From Planctomycetia bacterium (lineage in GTDB: Bacteria > Planctomycetota > UBA11346): a stretch of DNA of 8,887 nt. The first letter of the stretch is position 1, and the number at the start of each line of letters is the position of its first letter. A program made the translations under genes and the position numbers. This document shows, piece by piece, positions 1 to 5,399 of this stretch. The stretch covers positions 1 to 8,887 of the forward strand of contig SYDV01000520.1 in assembly GCA_005801395.1 (NCBI GenBank), in the 5' to 3' direction. The notes beneath the pieces are model-generated. The model saw only the letters and a list, made by a program, of their open reading frames with translations, made no database searches and was not told where the DNA came from.

Positions 1-1030
1 CATTCGGATTAATTAATGATACCAAAGGTTTCGCGGCGTCAGCTAATCGCGTGAGTTCACTGTAATCGTACACTTTACCCTGAGCTTCCCAGGCGCGGCG
101 ACATTCCTGCACCACCCACAAACCACTGATATTTTTCAGTAACCGAATGGTGTGGTCGACACCCACTTCGTTGGTAAAATTATATTTTCGACTCTTGTCA
201 GTAATCACCGGTTCATGGTGTTCGACCCCAAGCAACGACCACGTTCCTGAGCTAAGGTATGCCCAATCATTTCCCTCTTCAGCTGGCACGCCGGCAACGG
301 CGGCACCAGTGTCGTGCGAACAAGTGGCAATCACTTGAGTCGCTGGGTTTAAACCCGTTTCACTCGCAAAAATTGGCGTCACCGGACCCAATACCGTGCC
401 ACAAGCAACAATTTCTGGGAACAAATGCGCGGGTAACTTTAATTTTTCAATCAGGGTTTTCGACCACGCACGGGTTTTCGGATTATACAGTTGCGTGGTG
501 CTGGCCATGGATGCATCACCTACGGCCTTACCGCTAAAAATATAATTAAACCAATCACCCATGGGAATCATGCGCTCAGCTGCTTGCAACAATTTTGGAT
601 CAGCGTCTTGCGCTGCAACCATTTGATACAGCGTATTAATCGCCATGAATTGAATGCCGGTTTCGGCAAAAATTAAATCTTCACCAAGGGCTTTTCTGGT
701 TTTGTCATAGGCCGGTATATTGCGTGGATCACGATAATGACGCGGCATGGATAAAATGGGTTCGCCAGCGCGGGTCAGCACATAATCGACACCCCAAGTA
801 TCGCTACTTAAACTGCTAATTGGCAAACCACGGGCGGCGGCTAAACGCACACCTTGACGTAATTCATCTGCGATACGCAAGACGTCCCAGCGCATGGAAT
901 CCATTAAGCGTACAACGCCAGTCGGAAAGCGGTGCAGCTCTTCTAATTCCAACTTACCGTCGGTGAGTGTCCCCAACATCACGCGTCCGCTTTCGGCACC
1001 GCAATCTAAGGCTAAATGATAGGTCTTCAT
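1..1030 (-). CDS. rhaB: Rhamnulokinase (FGGY carbohydrate kinase), C-terminus cut off by window edge
   Basis: Rhamnulokinase phosphorylates L-rhamnulose at O-1 with ATP in the cytoplasm, the second step of rhamnose catabolism. The visible 343 codons stay open from an ATG at 1030 to the window edge; family members are about 480 residues, so roughly the last third is missing. Visible FGGY features are the N-terminal phosphate loop LDCGAESGR (residues 8-16), SSDTWGVDYVL (75-85), GIQFMAINTLYQ (125-136), SHDTGAAVAG (238-247) with D240 matching the catalytic Asp of E. coli RhaB, YLSSGTWSLLG (258-268) and LLKNISGLWVVQ (297-308). The last three blocks are close to E. coli RhaB, which favours rhamnulose over xylulose or fuculose as substrate. 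The start lies 2 bp after the regulator stop, with a GGTGAG-like ribosome site inside the regulator's last codons, so the two are probably co-transcribed and coupled. Substrate specificity is inferred from motif similarity only. Confidence 0.9.
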   Translation of the reverse strand, partial: MKTYHLALDCGAESGRVMLGTLTDGKLELEELHRFPTGVVRLMDSMRWDVLRIADELRQGVRLAAARGLPISSLSSDTWGVDYVLTRAGEPILSMPRHYRDPRNIPAYDKTRKALGEDLIFAETGIQFMAINTLYQMVAAQDADPKLLQAAERMIPMGDWFNYIFSGKAVGDASMASTTQLYNPKTRAWSKTLIEKLKLPAHLFPEIVACGTVLGPVTPIFASETGLNPATQVIATCSHDTGAAVAGVPAEEGNDWAYLSSGTWSLLGVEHHEPVITDKSRKYNFTNEVGVDHTIRLLKNISGLWVVQECRRAWEAQGKVYDYSELTRLADAAKPLVSLINPN

Positions 1031-1032
1031 AA

Positions 1033-1809
1033 TTAGGCACTCACCAACATACGTTTAGGAAGTTCAATTCCGTGTTCAGTTAATCGTTCAGCCGTCGCAT
1101 CGGTGACTAAATGACTAATGTCATCCCATGGTAACAAAAACACTGGTGCCGTGACCCCGAGTTTTGCTTGATCGACCAGAAAGAGATTTGCTTTCGCCGC
1201 TTTCGCTACCGTGCGTTCAACGGCAACCAAATCAGTTTGAGAATTCCATAATCCACGAGCAGTTAATGCTTCAGCACCGAAAAATGCCAAATCATAGCGC
1301 CACAATTTTGCGGTAGCCTGCGCCTTTGCTCCTAAAATTACTGATTGACGATGTAAATATTGACCACCCAACAAATTTAATTCGATGCCTTCAACATCAC
1401 TTAGCCGCTCGGCAACCATCAAATTATTGGTAACCACCGTCAACGGACGTGGCCCACCCGCAGCTAATAATTCTGCTAAGGCATGCACCGTTGTTCCGCC
1501 ATCGAGATAAATCGTCGTGCGCGGTTTAATCATCGTCAGCGCTTTAATCGCAATGCGCTGCTTCGCATCCGCGGCCAAATTCAAACGATCACGAAACGAA
1601 TCGAAGCGACGATTATAATCACCGACCGCACCACCGTAGGTGCGAGTAATGGTATGTTCACGTTCTAATGCCGTCAGATCGCGACGCGCCGTCGCTTCGC
1701 TGATTCCTAAACGCTGACACACTTCAGCCAGCGGTAAGTATTGATGTTCGCTCAACAACTGAGCGAGTTGGTCACGTCGCGCTTTCACCACTTCGTAGGA
1801 TACTTTCAT
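1033..1809 (-). CDS. DeoR/GlpR-family transcriptional repressor, probably of rhamnose utilisation
   Basis: A 258-residue cytoplasmic DNA-binding regulator. The N-terminal DeoR helix-turn-helix is at residues about 23-48 (LPLAEVCQRLGISEATARRD), followed by the family's YGGAV at 58-62. The C-terminal sugar-phosphate sensor (DeoRC, ISOCOT fold) shows YLDGGTTVHALAELL (101-115), TNNL (127-130), LLGGQYL (146-152), GAEALTARGLWN (178-189) and DQAKLG (213-218). The reading frame extends upstream to a GTG at 1875, but I chose the ATG at 1807-1809. It has an AGGT ribosome site 9 nt upstream, it gives the usual DeoR N-terminus, and the extra 22 codons consist largely of a perfect inverted repeat better explained as an operator. 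The rhamnulokinase follows after 2 bp, so a phosphorylated rhamnose intermediate is the likely inducer. This is inference from context. Confidence 0.9.
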   Translation of the reverse strand: MKVSYEVVKARRDQLAQLLSEHQYLPLAEVCQRLGISEATARRDLTALEREHTITRTYGGAVGDYNRRFDSFRDRLNLAADAKQRIAIKALTMIKPRTTIYLDGGTTVHALAELLAAGGPRPLTVVTNNLMVAERLSDVEGIELNLLGGQYLHRQSVILGAKAQATAKLWRYDLAFFGAEALTARGLWNSQTDLVAVERTVAKAAKANLFLVDQAKLGVTAPVFLLPWDDISHLVTDATAERLTEHGIELPKRMLVSA

Positions 1810-1843
1810 ACTGGTCTGACCTGCATGCGTGCCGATCTTGTTG

Positions 1844-1849
1844 ATTATA
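1844..1849 (-). promoter_or_regulatory. Possible -10 box (TATAAT) for the regulator-kinase operon
   Basis: On the minus strand the distal arm of the palindrome ends in TATAAT, a consensus -10 sequence. It would place the transcript start near 1837 and leave a leader of about 28 nt before the ATG at 1809. No convincing -35 hexamer is seen 16-18 bp upstream, so this rests on the -10 and on position alone. The same hexamer occurs by symmetry on the plus strand at 1866-1871. Confidence 0.3.
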
Positions 1850-1871
1850 TGATTGGAGTCAATCATATAAT
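1844..1871. promoter_or_regulatory. Perfect 12-4-12 inverted repeat, candidate operator of the DeoR regulator
   Basis: The arms ATTATATGATTG (1844-1855) and CAATCATATAAT (1860-1871) are exact reverse complements separated by GAGT. The repeat ends 34 bp upstream of the preferred regulator start. Its regulator-proximal edge reads TATAAT on the minus strand, so a bound repressor would cover a -10 box. The perfect symmetry, AT-richness and position immediately upstream of a DeoR-family gene fit an autoregulatory site that also controls the downstream kinase. Binding itself is inferred. Confidence 0.7.
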
Positions 1872-1875
1872 TCAC

Positions 1876-2239
1876 AGGCTTTAAGTAGCATAAAAGATAC
1901 CTTAACTAGACTTTGGTTGATTCTTTACTCCTCTTTGTTGATCCTATACCTATGTCAAAAAATAGTTTTAAGTAATTGTTATTATTATACTTGTGACGTT
2001 CTGTTATAGCTTTCCCACTTGTTCGTCTCGGATTCAGACAAAATCCACAGCCGTGACTTTCGCCGTTCCTGGACAAATGTTTGTCCAATCCAAAACCTGA
2101 GCGGCCATAAGTCATACAGATCAACACCATGTCTCTACCACCTGCCCTTCATTCTGTTCGTCAAACTACGCTCAGCCAACGATCAGGGGATGAGCTGATC
2201 CACGCGCCTAGTTTGCCTGAGCAGCAGTATACTACCATT
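1876..2239. other. Divergent intergenic control region
   Basis: About 360 bp lie between the regulator (minus) and the preferred sigma-factor start (plus). The stretch is AT-rich around 1960-1990. It contains an 18-bp palindrome (2070-2087) and a weaker inverted repeat, GATCAG-8 nt-CTGATC (2181-2200). No RNA gene is recognised. A TATACT at 1986-1991 could be a -10 box for the plus strand but lacks a clear -35 partner. A 74-codon minus-strand frame (1906-2130) and an N-terminal extension of the sigma frame from 2129 cross the region; neither looks like real coding sequence. Confidence 0.5.
2070..2087. promoter_or_regulatory. 18-bp palindrome TGGACAAATGTTTGTCCA, candidate operator
   Basis: Two exact 8-bp arms, TGGACAAA and TTTGTCCA, flank a 2-bp centre (TG). 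The site is 152 bp upstream of the preferred sigma-factor start. Its compact, near-continuous symmetry is typical of a dimeric helix-turn-helix binding site rather than of an RNA terminator, and no gene ends nearby. The sequence is unrelated to the palindrome at 1844-1871, so a different regulator would be expected to bind it. The binding protein is unknown. Confidence 0.45.
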
Positions 2240-3637
2240 ATGCCAAATAATGACGCCGCTTTGTTATTGGATTATCGCAACGGCAATGACGAAGCCTTTT
2301 CTCAACTCGCTGAACGCTACCACGCGTTAGTCGTCTGTGCTTGTCGTCGACAAGTACCCCAAGCTGATGTCGATGATTGTGTTCAAGCGGTATTTTTGGT
2401 GTTAGCACGAAAACCAGCAGCGGCAGCACGTGCCCAAGCGCTAGCTGCCTGGCTCCATAATGTCTGTCATTTTGTTTGTCGCGATGCACGTCGTTCCGCT
2501 CAACGTCGACGAACAGCCATGGATCACCTTGAGCCCGTTATTTCTCAAAAATCTAAGCCAGAAGCGGCCGTCTTAGCACAACTCGACGATGCTTTGTTGC
2601 GACTAGCTGAACCACAACGCGCGGCGGTTCTACTGCATGCAGAAAACAGCTCAGCAGAAGAAATTGCCGAACGCTTAGGCATTACCAAAGCAAACGCGTA
2701 TAAATTAACCCAACGGGGATTATTCACCTTGCGCAATTATTTAGTGCGAAATGGAACACCCGTGGGCGCTGCCGCATTAGTGACACTTATCAGTGCAAAT
2801 AATGCCAATGCCGCAGCTGTCGCATCTCCCTCTTTAGCCGTTTTATTATCACAGCCAACTACCAGTACCATTCATTTACTTACCCACGGAGCCACCATGA
2901 ATCTTACCATCGCAACAGCAAAAACTGCACTAATAGCCTCATCGCTAACCCTCGTGCTCGGTATATCCGCGGTAGTCGCTGCGGATGTCCTGACACCAAC
3001 CACACCACCGCCTCAACCAATTACTGAAAAAGTCATTACTGACACCGTTTTGACTCACTCAGGAATCATAACATTAAAAGTCAAAGAAATGAAGATGAGT
3101 GACGCCATCAAATGGGTTTCACAATTAACTCATGCTCACATTGATCTTGATAAGACTCTCGCCGATAAAAGAATTAGCTTTGATTTTCAAGACCGCCCCT
3201 TGGCAGAAGTACTTGGGGAAATCGCTAAATTAGTCGACGGAACCGTACAGGTGGATAAGGAAAAGGCCGATCACTTTTCCATTATTCCCGCGCCAAAAAT
3301 CGCCGCTCTTCCTGCGGTAGATATTGCTAAAGAACCAGCGATTGATTTTCCGCCAATTACGATGCGAGTAGAAGCTATGGAGATTCAAACTGTCGCTGAA
3401 TTTATAGAAAAACTCTCTGGTACTGTCATTCGTATTGACCCCCAATTGCACTTCCAAGGGAAACAATTGATATCTTTAGAATTTCAAGAGACCGACTTTC
3501 TTGAAGCTTTAGATTTGTTAGCAAAATTACTTTCAGCTAAAGTTCAAACCGTTGCCAATAAGCCAAATGAATTTGAGATCGTACCCAATCATCCCATTAA
3601 CGAACAAGAGCCAACTGTTCCTGCCGCCGCGCAATAA
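2240..3637 (+). CDS. ECF-type sigma factor fused to a membrane segment and two STN/secretin-N-like domains
   Basis: From the ATG at 2240 the product has 465 residues (longer frame: start at 2129, 502 residues). Sigma region 2 spans about 6-92, with VDDCVQAVFLVLARKP at 44-59, AAWLHNVCHFVCRDARR around 69-85 and a basic RRR at 89-91. Region 4 spans about 113-168, with the helix-turn-helix AEEIAERLGITKANAYKL (139-156). An Ala-rich linker (172-225) leads to a hydrophobic stretch at 227-249 ending VVAADV, then a Pro/Thr-rich spacer. Two homologous blocks follow at about 276-350 and 372-449. Each begins IT-hydrophobic-x-V and ends in FSIIP or FEIVP, with a beta-alpha-beta-beta-alpha-beta rhythm like STN or secretin N domains. 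The sigma part should bind core RNA polymerase inside the cell, while the repeats should lie outside the membrane. I chose 2240 because residues before it match no sigma region and later ones start like family members. Neither start has a clear Shine-Dalgarno. No separate anti-sigma gene adjoins it. The fold of the C-terminal blocks is inferred. Confidence 0.85.
   Translation: MPNNDAALLLDYRNGNDEAFSQLAERYHALVVCACRRQVPQADVDDCVQAVFLVLARKPAAAARAQALAAWLHNVCHFVCRDARRSAQRRRTAMDHLEPVISQKSKPEAAVLAQLDDALLRLAEPQRAAVLLHAENSSAEEIAERLGITKANAYKLTQRGLFTLRNYLVRNGTPVGAAALVTLISANNANAAAVASPSLAVLLSQPTTSTIHLLTHGATMNLTIATAKTALIASSLTLVLGISAVVAADVLTPTTPPPQPITEKVITDTVLTHSGIITLKVKEMKMSDAIKWVSQLTHAHIDLDKTLADKRISFDFQDRPLAEVLGEIAKLVDGTVQVDKEKADHFSIIPAPKIAALPAVDIAKEPAIDFPPITMRVEAMEIQTVAEFIEKLSGTVIRIDPQLHFQGKQLISLEFQETDFLEALDLLAKLLSAKVQTVANKPNEFEIVPNHPINEQEPTVPAAAQ
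2888..2899 (+). promoter_or_regulatory. Internal ribosome binding site and ATG within the sigma-factor gene
   Basis: GGAG at 2888-2891 lies 5 nt before an in-frame ATG at 2897-2899. This is a better Shine-Dalgarno arrangement than either upstream start of the gene has. Translation from here would give a 246-residue protein beginning MNLTIATAKTALIASSL. That start reads as a signal peptide: one Lys, a hydrophobic core, then VVA-AD as a possible cleavage site. The two STN-like blocks follow. Whether ribosomes start here is inference. Confidence 0.4.
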
Positions 3638-3681
3638 TCAGATTCAGTAAAATACAAAGAGTTCTCGTTTAACTACATGAA

Positions 3682-3713
3682 AACGCCCAATGACTATGAG
3701 ATCATTGGGCGTT
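3682..3713. terminator. Bidirectional hairpin terminator between convergent genes
   Basis: A perfect 12-bp stem, AACGCCCAATGA (3682-3693) with TCATTGGGCGTT (3702-3713), encloses an 8-nt loop. It starts 44 bp after the sigma-factor stop and 26 bp after the DUF1080 stop read from the other side. The minus-strand side is followed by TTTTC-like bases and the plus-strand side by only a short T-poor tail. Termination is therefore expected to be better for the DUF1080 transcript, but one hairpin plausibly serves both. Confidence 0.75.
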
Positions 3714-3729
3714 ACTTGATCATCAAGTA
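3713..3729. repeat. 17-bp near-perfect palindrome next to the terminator
   Basis: TACTTGAT-C-ATCAAGTA has exact 8-bp arms around a single central base and shares its first base with the terminator stem. It could extend the terminator structure for the convergent transcripts or be a protein binding site. No function is evident. Confidence 0.4.
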
Positions 3730-3739
3730 TGATGACAAC

Positions 3740-4384
3740 TTACTTAATTTCTTTAATCCGTAAATTGCGATAACGATAGGTCGCACCTTTTTCGCCGTGG
3801 TGTTGAATTCCTAACGGGCCGCTTGCGTCCATGTCGTCTTCGATGTCCGTGGTTATGACACCATTCACTTCAATTTTTATTTTTTTACCAATACAGGTAA
3901 TGCGATAGGTGTTCCAGTCATTGCGTTTGAACGTTTCGCCAGCACGAGCACGCCACGCCTTAACATTTTCTGGATCCGCCTTAATTGGGCTGATAAACCA
4001 TTGGCGACGACCTTCATCGTACAATCCGCCGGACCAACCGCGCGCGGGATCGCCATCAACTTCGGCCTGGTAACCGAATACTTTACCTGGTTGGACATGA
4101 GCGCGAAACATGAATCCGGCGTTCGCTTTGCCCTCTGGCAAATGGACGTCACCCTCAAAAATAAAATCACTGTAGGATTTTTCCGTGCAGACGAAAAATT
4201 TCTTTTCGCCGGTTAAATGTATTTCACTGTCTTTAATTTCGACCGTGCCCCATTCATAAGCGTTTTTCCAGCCCGCAATAGTTTTGCCGTCAAACAGCGG
4301 CACAAAACCATCTTCGGCAGCCTGCACCAGCATTGCACTGGCCATAAGCATAAGTGAGACAAACGAGAACTGACGGTAGAACAT
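3740..4384 (-). CDS. Secreted DUF1080 (3-keto-disaccharide hydrolase-like) protein
   Basis: A 214-residue exported protein of the PF06439 family, a concanavalin-like beta-sandwich. The family is named for cleavage of 3-keto-glycosides, and many members, especially in Planctomycetota and Verrucomicrobiota, have unknown substrates. Residues 1-22 form a signal peptide (MFYRQFSFVSLMLMASAMLV, then QA) with likely cleavage VQA|AEDG. Family blocks follow: FVPLFDGKTIAGW (27-39), NAGFMFRAH (88-96), GYQAEVDGD (104-112), SGGLYDEGRRQW (118-129), NDWNTYRI (155-162), VNG (173-175) and GPLGIQHHG (189-197), ending YRNLRIKEI. It consists essentially of this one domain. The ATG at 4382-4384 has an AGGAG ribosome site 8 nt upstream and gives a clean signal peptide; the frame extends 20 codons further to 4444 without support. 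It converges on the sigma-factor gene across a shared terminator. Its true substrate is not deducible here. Confidence 0.88.
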   Translation of the reverse strand: MFYRQFSFVSLMLMASAMLVQAAEDGFVPLFDGKTIAGWKNAYEWGTVEIKDSEIHLTGEKKFFVCTEKSYSDFIFEGDVHLPEGKANAGFMFRAHVQPGKVFGYQAEVDGDPARGWSGGLYDEGRRQWFISPIKADPENVKAWRARAGETFKRNDWNTYRITCIGKKIKIEVNGVITTDIEDDMDASGPLGIQHHGEKGATYRYRNLRIKEIK

Positions 4385-4392
4385 CGGCCATA

Positions 4393-4397
4393 CTCCT
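4393..4397 (-). promoter_or_regulatory. Ribosome binding site fixing the DUF1080 start
   Basis: AGGAG on the minus strand lies 8 nt upstream of the ATG at 4382-4384. It argues against the longer frame opening at 4444. It is the clearest Shine-Dalgarno at any gene start in the window. Confidence 0.7.
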
Positions 4398-4518
4398 GTG
4401 TGGTTGGTCGTGTGCATCCTGAGCATAAAAGCCTGATCGAGCAATAAGTCTCTTTGCCCATTTTTTCGCTGTCTTCAACAAACAGAACACAAAAGCGCTC
4501 TAAACGATCATTCTTCCT

Positions 4519-4534
4519 GCTCTATCAAAAGAGC
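4519..4534. other. Small hairpin downstream of arfB
   Basis: GCTCT (4519-4523) pairs with AGAGC (4530-4534) around a 6-nt loop, 21 bp past the arfB stop. The stem is only 5 bp and no T-run follows on the minus strand, so it is at best a weak terminator. The rest of the 4385-4554 gap holds the DUF1080 ribosome site and presumably its promoter, but no clear -35/-10 pair was found. Confidence 0.2.
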
Positions 4535-4554
4535 CCATTCCCCACCTAGACGAT

Positions 4555-4998
4555 TTATTCCACGTCCGGTCGCAACGTCCGAGTCTTTTTGCGGTCACTA
4601 GTCGCGGCTTTTCCTTCTAGACGGCGTTCTATGCTACCACGACTGGGCTTGGTACGTTTACGCATTTTGGGGACAGCCACCGCATCACGGATCAATTCAC
4701 AGAGACGTTCAACCACCAATTCGCGATTGGTACGTTGACTGCGCGATTCGTCGCAGGTCATAATTAATTCACCATCGGCGGTCAGCCGACTGCCAGAGAG
4801 AACCACCAATCGGTCGAATGCTTTCCAAGACAGGCCACAAATGGCATTAATCGAAAGGCGTAATTCCACTTTGGTTGAGGTGGTGTTGACGTGTTGTCCA
4901 CCAGGACCACCAGAGCGTGAGGCGCTAAACGTGAGGGCGGCCTGAGGCACTTCAATGCCAGGCGCTAAACGAAGATGACCAGGTGTCGTTTCAACCAT
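4555..4998 (-). CDS. arfB: Peptidyl-tRNA hydrolase ArfB (YaeJ-type ribosome rescue factor)
   Basis: A 147-residue release-factor-like protein that frees stalled ribosomes lacking a stop codon by hydrolysing the peptidyl-tRNA ester. The catalytic GGQ is at residues 33-35 within SGGPGGQHVNTTSTKVELR, the class I release factor hydrolase signature. No codon-recognition domain is present, and the length is close to that of E. coli YaeJ (140). SRSQRTNRE (85-93) matches the YRSQxxNRE block of YaeJ. The basic tail from about residue 110 (RKRTKPSRGSIERRLEGKAA) resembles the C-terminus that ArfB inserts into the empty mRNA channel; this supports ArfB over other GGQ-only proteins. Its start overlaps the end of the upstream membrane protein by 8 bp and has no clear Shine-Dalgarno, so it is probably translated by coupling. 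It is the last gene of the cluster; about 170 bp without a gene separate it from DUF1080. Confidence 0.93.
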   Translation of the reverse strand: MVETTPGHLRLAPGIEVPQAALTFSASRSGGPGGQHVNTTSTKVELRLSINAICGLSWKAFDRLVVLSGSRLTADGELIMTCDESRSQRTNRELVVERLCELIRDAVAVPKMRKRTKPSRGSIERRLEGKAATSDRKKTRTLRPDVE

Positions 4999-5398
4999 GA
5001 TGGGAAGTTTCGGATGATGTCGCTAATGCGGTTCGTAGTTTTTTATTTTTCCGCCGATCTATTACATATGGAATAAGTAACAACGAAACGACGACGCAAT
5101 ACAACGGACTTAAAAACCAATTAAAGGTGGATTGCGCGTCTACGTGCCAAATGAAGACCTTAAAATAAACGCAGGCTTGGATCACCGCACAGAGGGCAAT
5201 AAACAATGCTAAGCAAATGTGGCCAACCTGGGTTTTACTCGACCACCACACTTGAATAGCAATGAGATACGGCCAGGCGAGCCATGGTAAAAATGCTAAG
5301 GCGAATACATTGCCGGCGCTTTGTACCATGATTGCTAACGCGATGCCTAATAGCAGCACAACGTCAGCGATGATGATAAAAGTGCGCAGCTTATTCAT
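4991..5398 (-). CDS. Small four-helix membrane protein of unknown function
   Basis: From the ATG at 5396-5398 the product has 135 residues and I do not recognise its family. Four hydrophobic segments can be seen: about 6-25 (FIIIADVVLLLGIALAIM), 30-51, 57-82 (GHICLALFIALCAVIQACVY) and 92-113 (FLSPLYCVVVSLLLIPYVI). A basic stretch, RRKNKK (115-120), and a short polar tail ending in HHG follow. The positive tail and the short loops suggest an inner-membrane protein with both ends in the cytoplasm. The frame extends upstream to 5425, but the downstream Met gives a typical start (MNKLRTF) and sits 1 bp after the mtnA stop. The longer version would overlap mtnA by 26 bp. No good Shine-Dalgarno precedes either start, so coupling to mtnA is likely. 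It overlaps arfB by 8 bp. No catalytic motif is visible. Confidence 0.75.
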   Translation of the reverse strand: MNKLRTFIIIADVVLLLGIALAIMVQSAGNVFALAFLPWLAWPYLIAIQVWWSSKTQVGHICLALFIALCAVIQACVYFKVFIWHVDAQSTFNWFLSPLYCVVVSLLLIPYVIDRRKNKKLRTALATSSETSHHG

Positions 5399-5399
5399 A

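Noticed and set aside
147..676. Three overlapping plus-strand frames opposite the kinase
   Set aside because: They lie antisense to a kinase frame whose motifs are continuous across the whole stretch, and their products have no family features.
1986..1991. TATACT as a -10 box for the sigma gene
   Set aside because: No acceptable -35 hexamer lies 16-18 bp upstream and the site is about 250 bp from the preferred start.
1906..2130. 74-codon minus-strand frame with an AGGTGG-like ribosome site upstream of its ATG
   Set aside because: The product has no recognisable motif, contains an Asn run from AT-rich DNA, and covers the 18-bp palindrome and likely promoters. It is better explained as a chance open frame in the control region.
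2181..2200. Inverted repeat GATCAG-8 nt-CTGATC upstream of the sigma gene
   Set aside because: The arms are only 6 bp with an 8-nt spacer, which is easily expected by chance in a region of this size. It is mentioned only as part of the control region.
2129..2239. N-terminal extension of the sigma factor from the ATG at 2129
   Set aside because: The 37 extra residues match no sigma region, no ribosome site precedes the ATG at 2129, and the sigma fold starts normally right after the ATG at 2240. This cannot be fully excluded because 2240 also lacks a Shine-Dalgarno.
4001..4216. 71-codon plus-strand frame opposite the DUF1080 gene
   Set aside because: It is antisense to conserved DUF1080 motifs and has no ribosome site or recognisable product.
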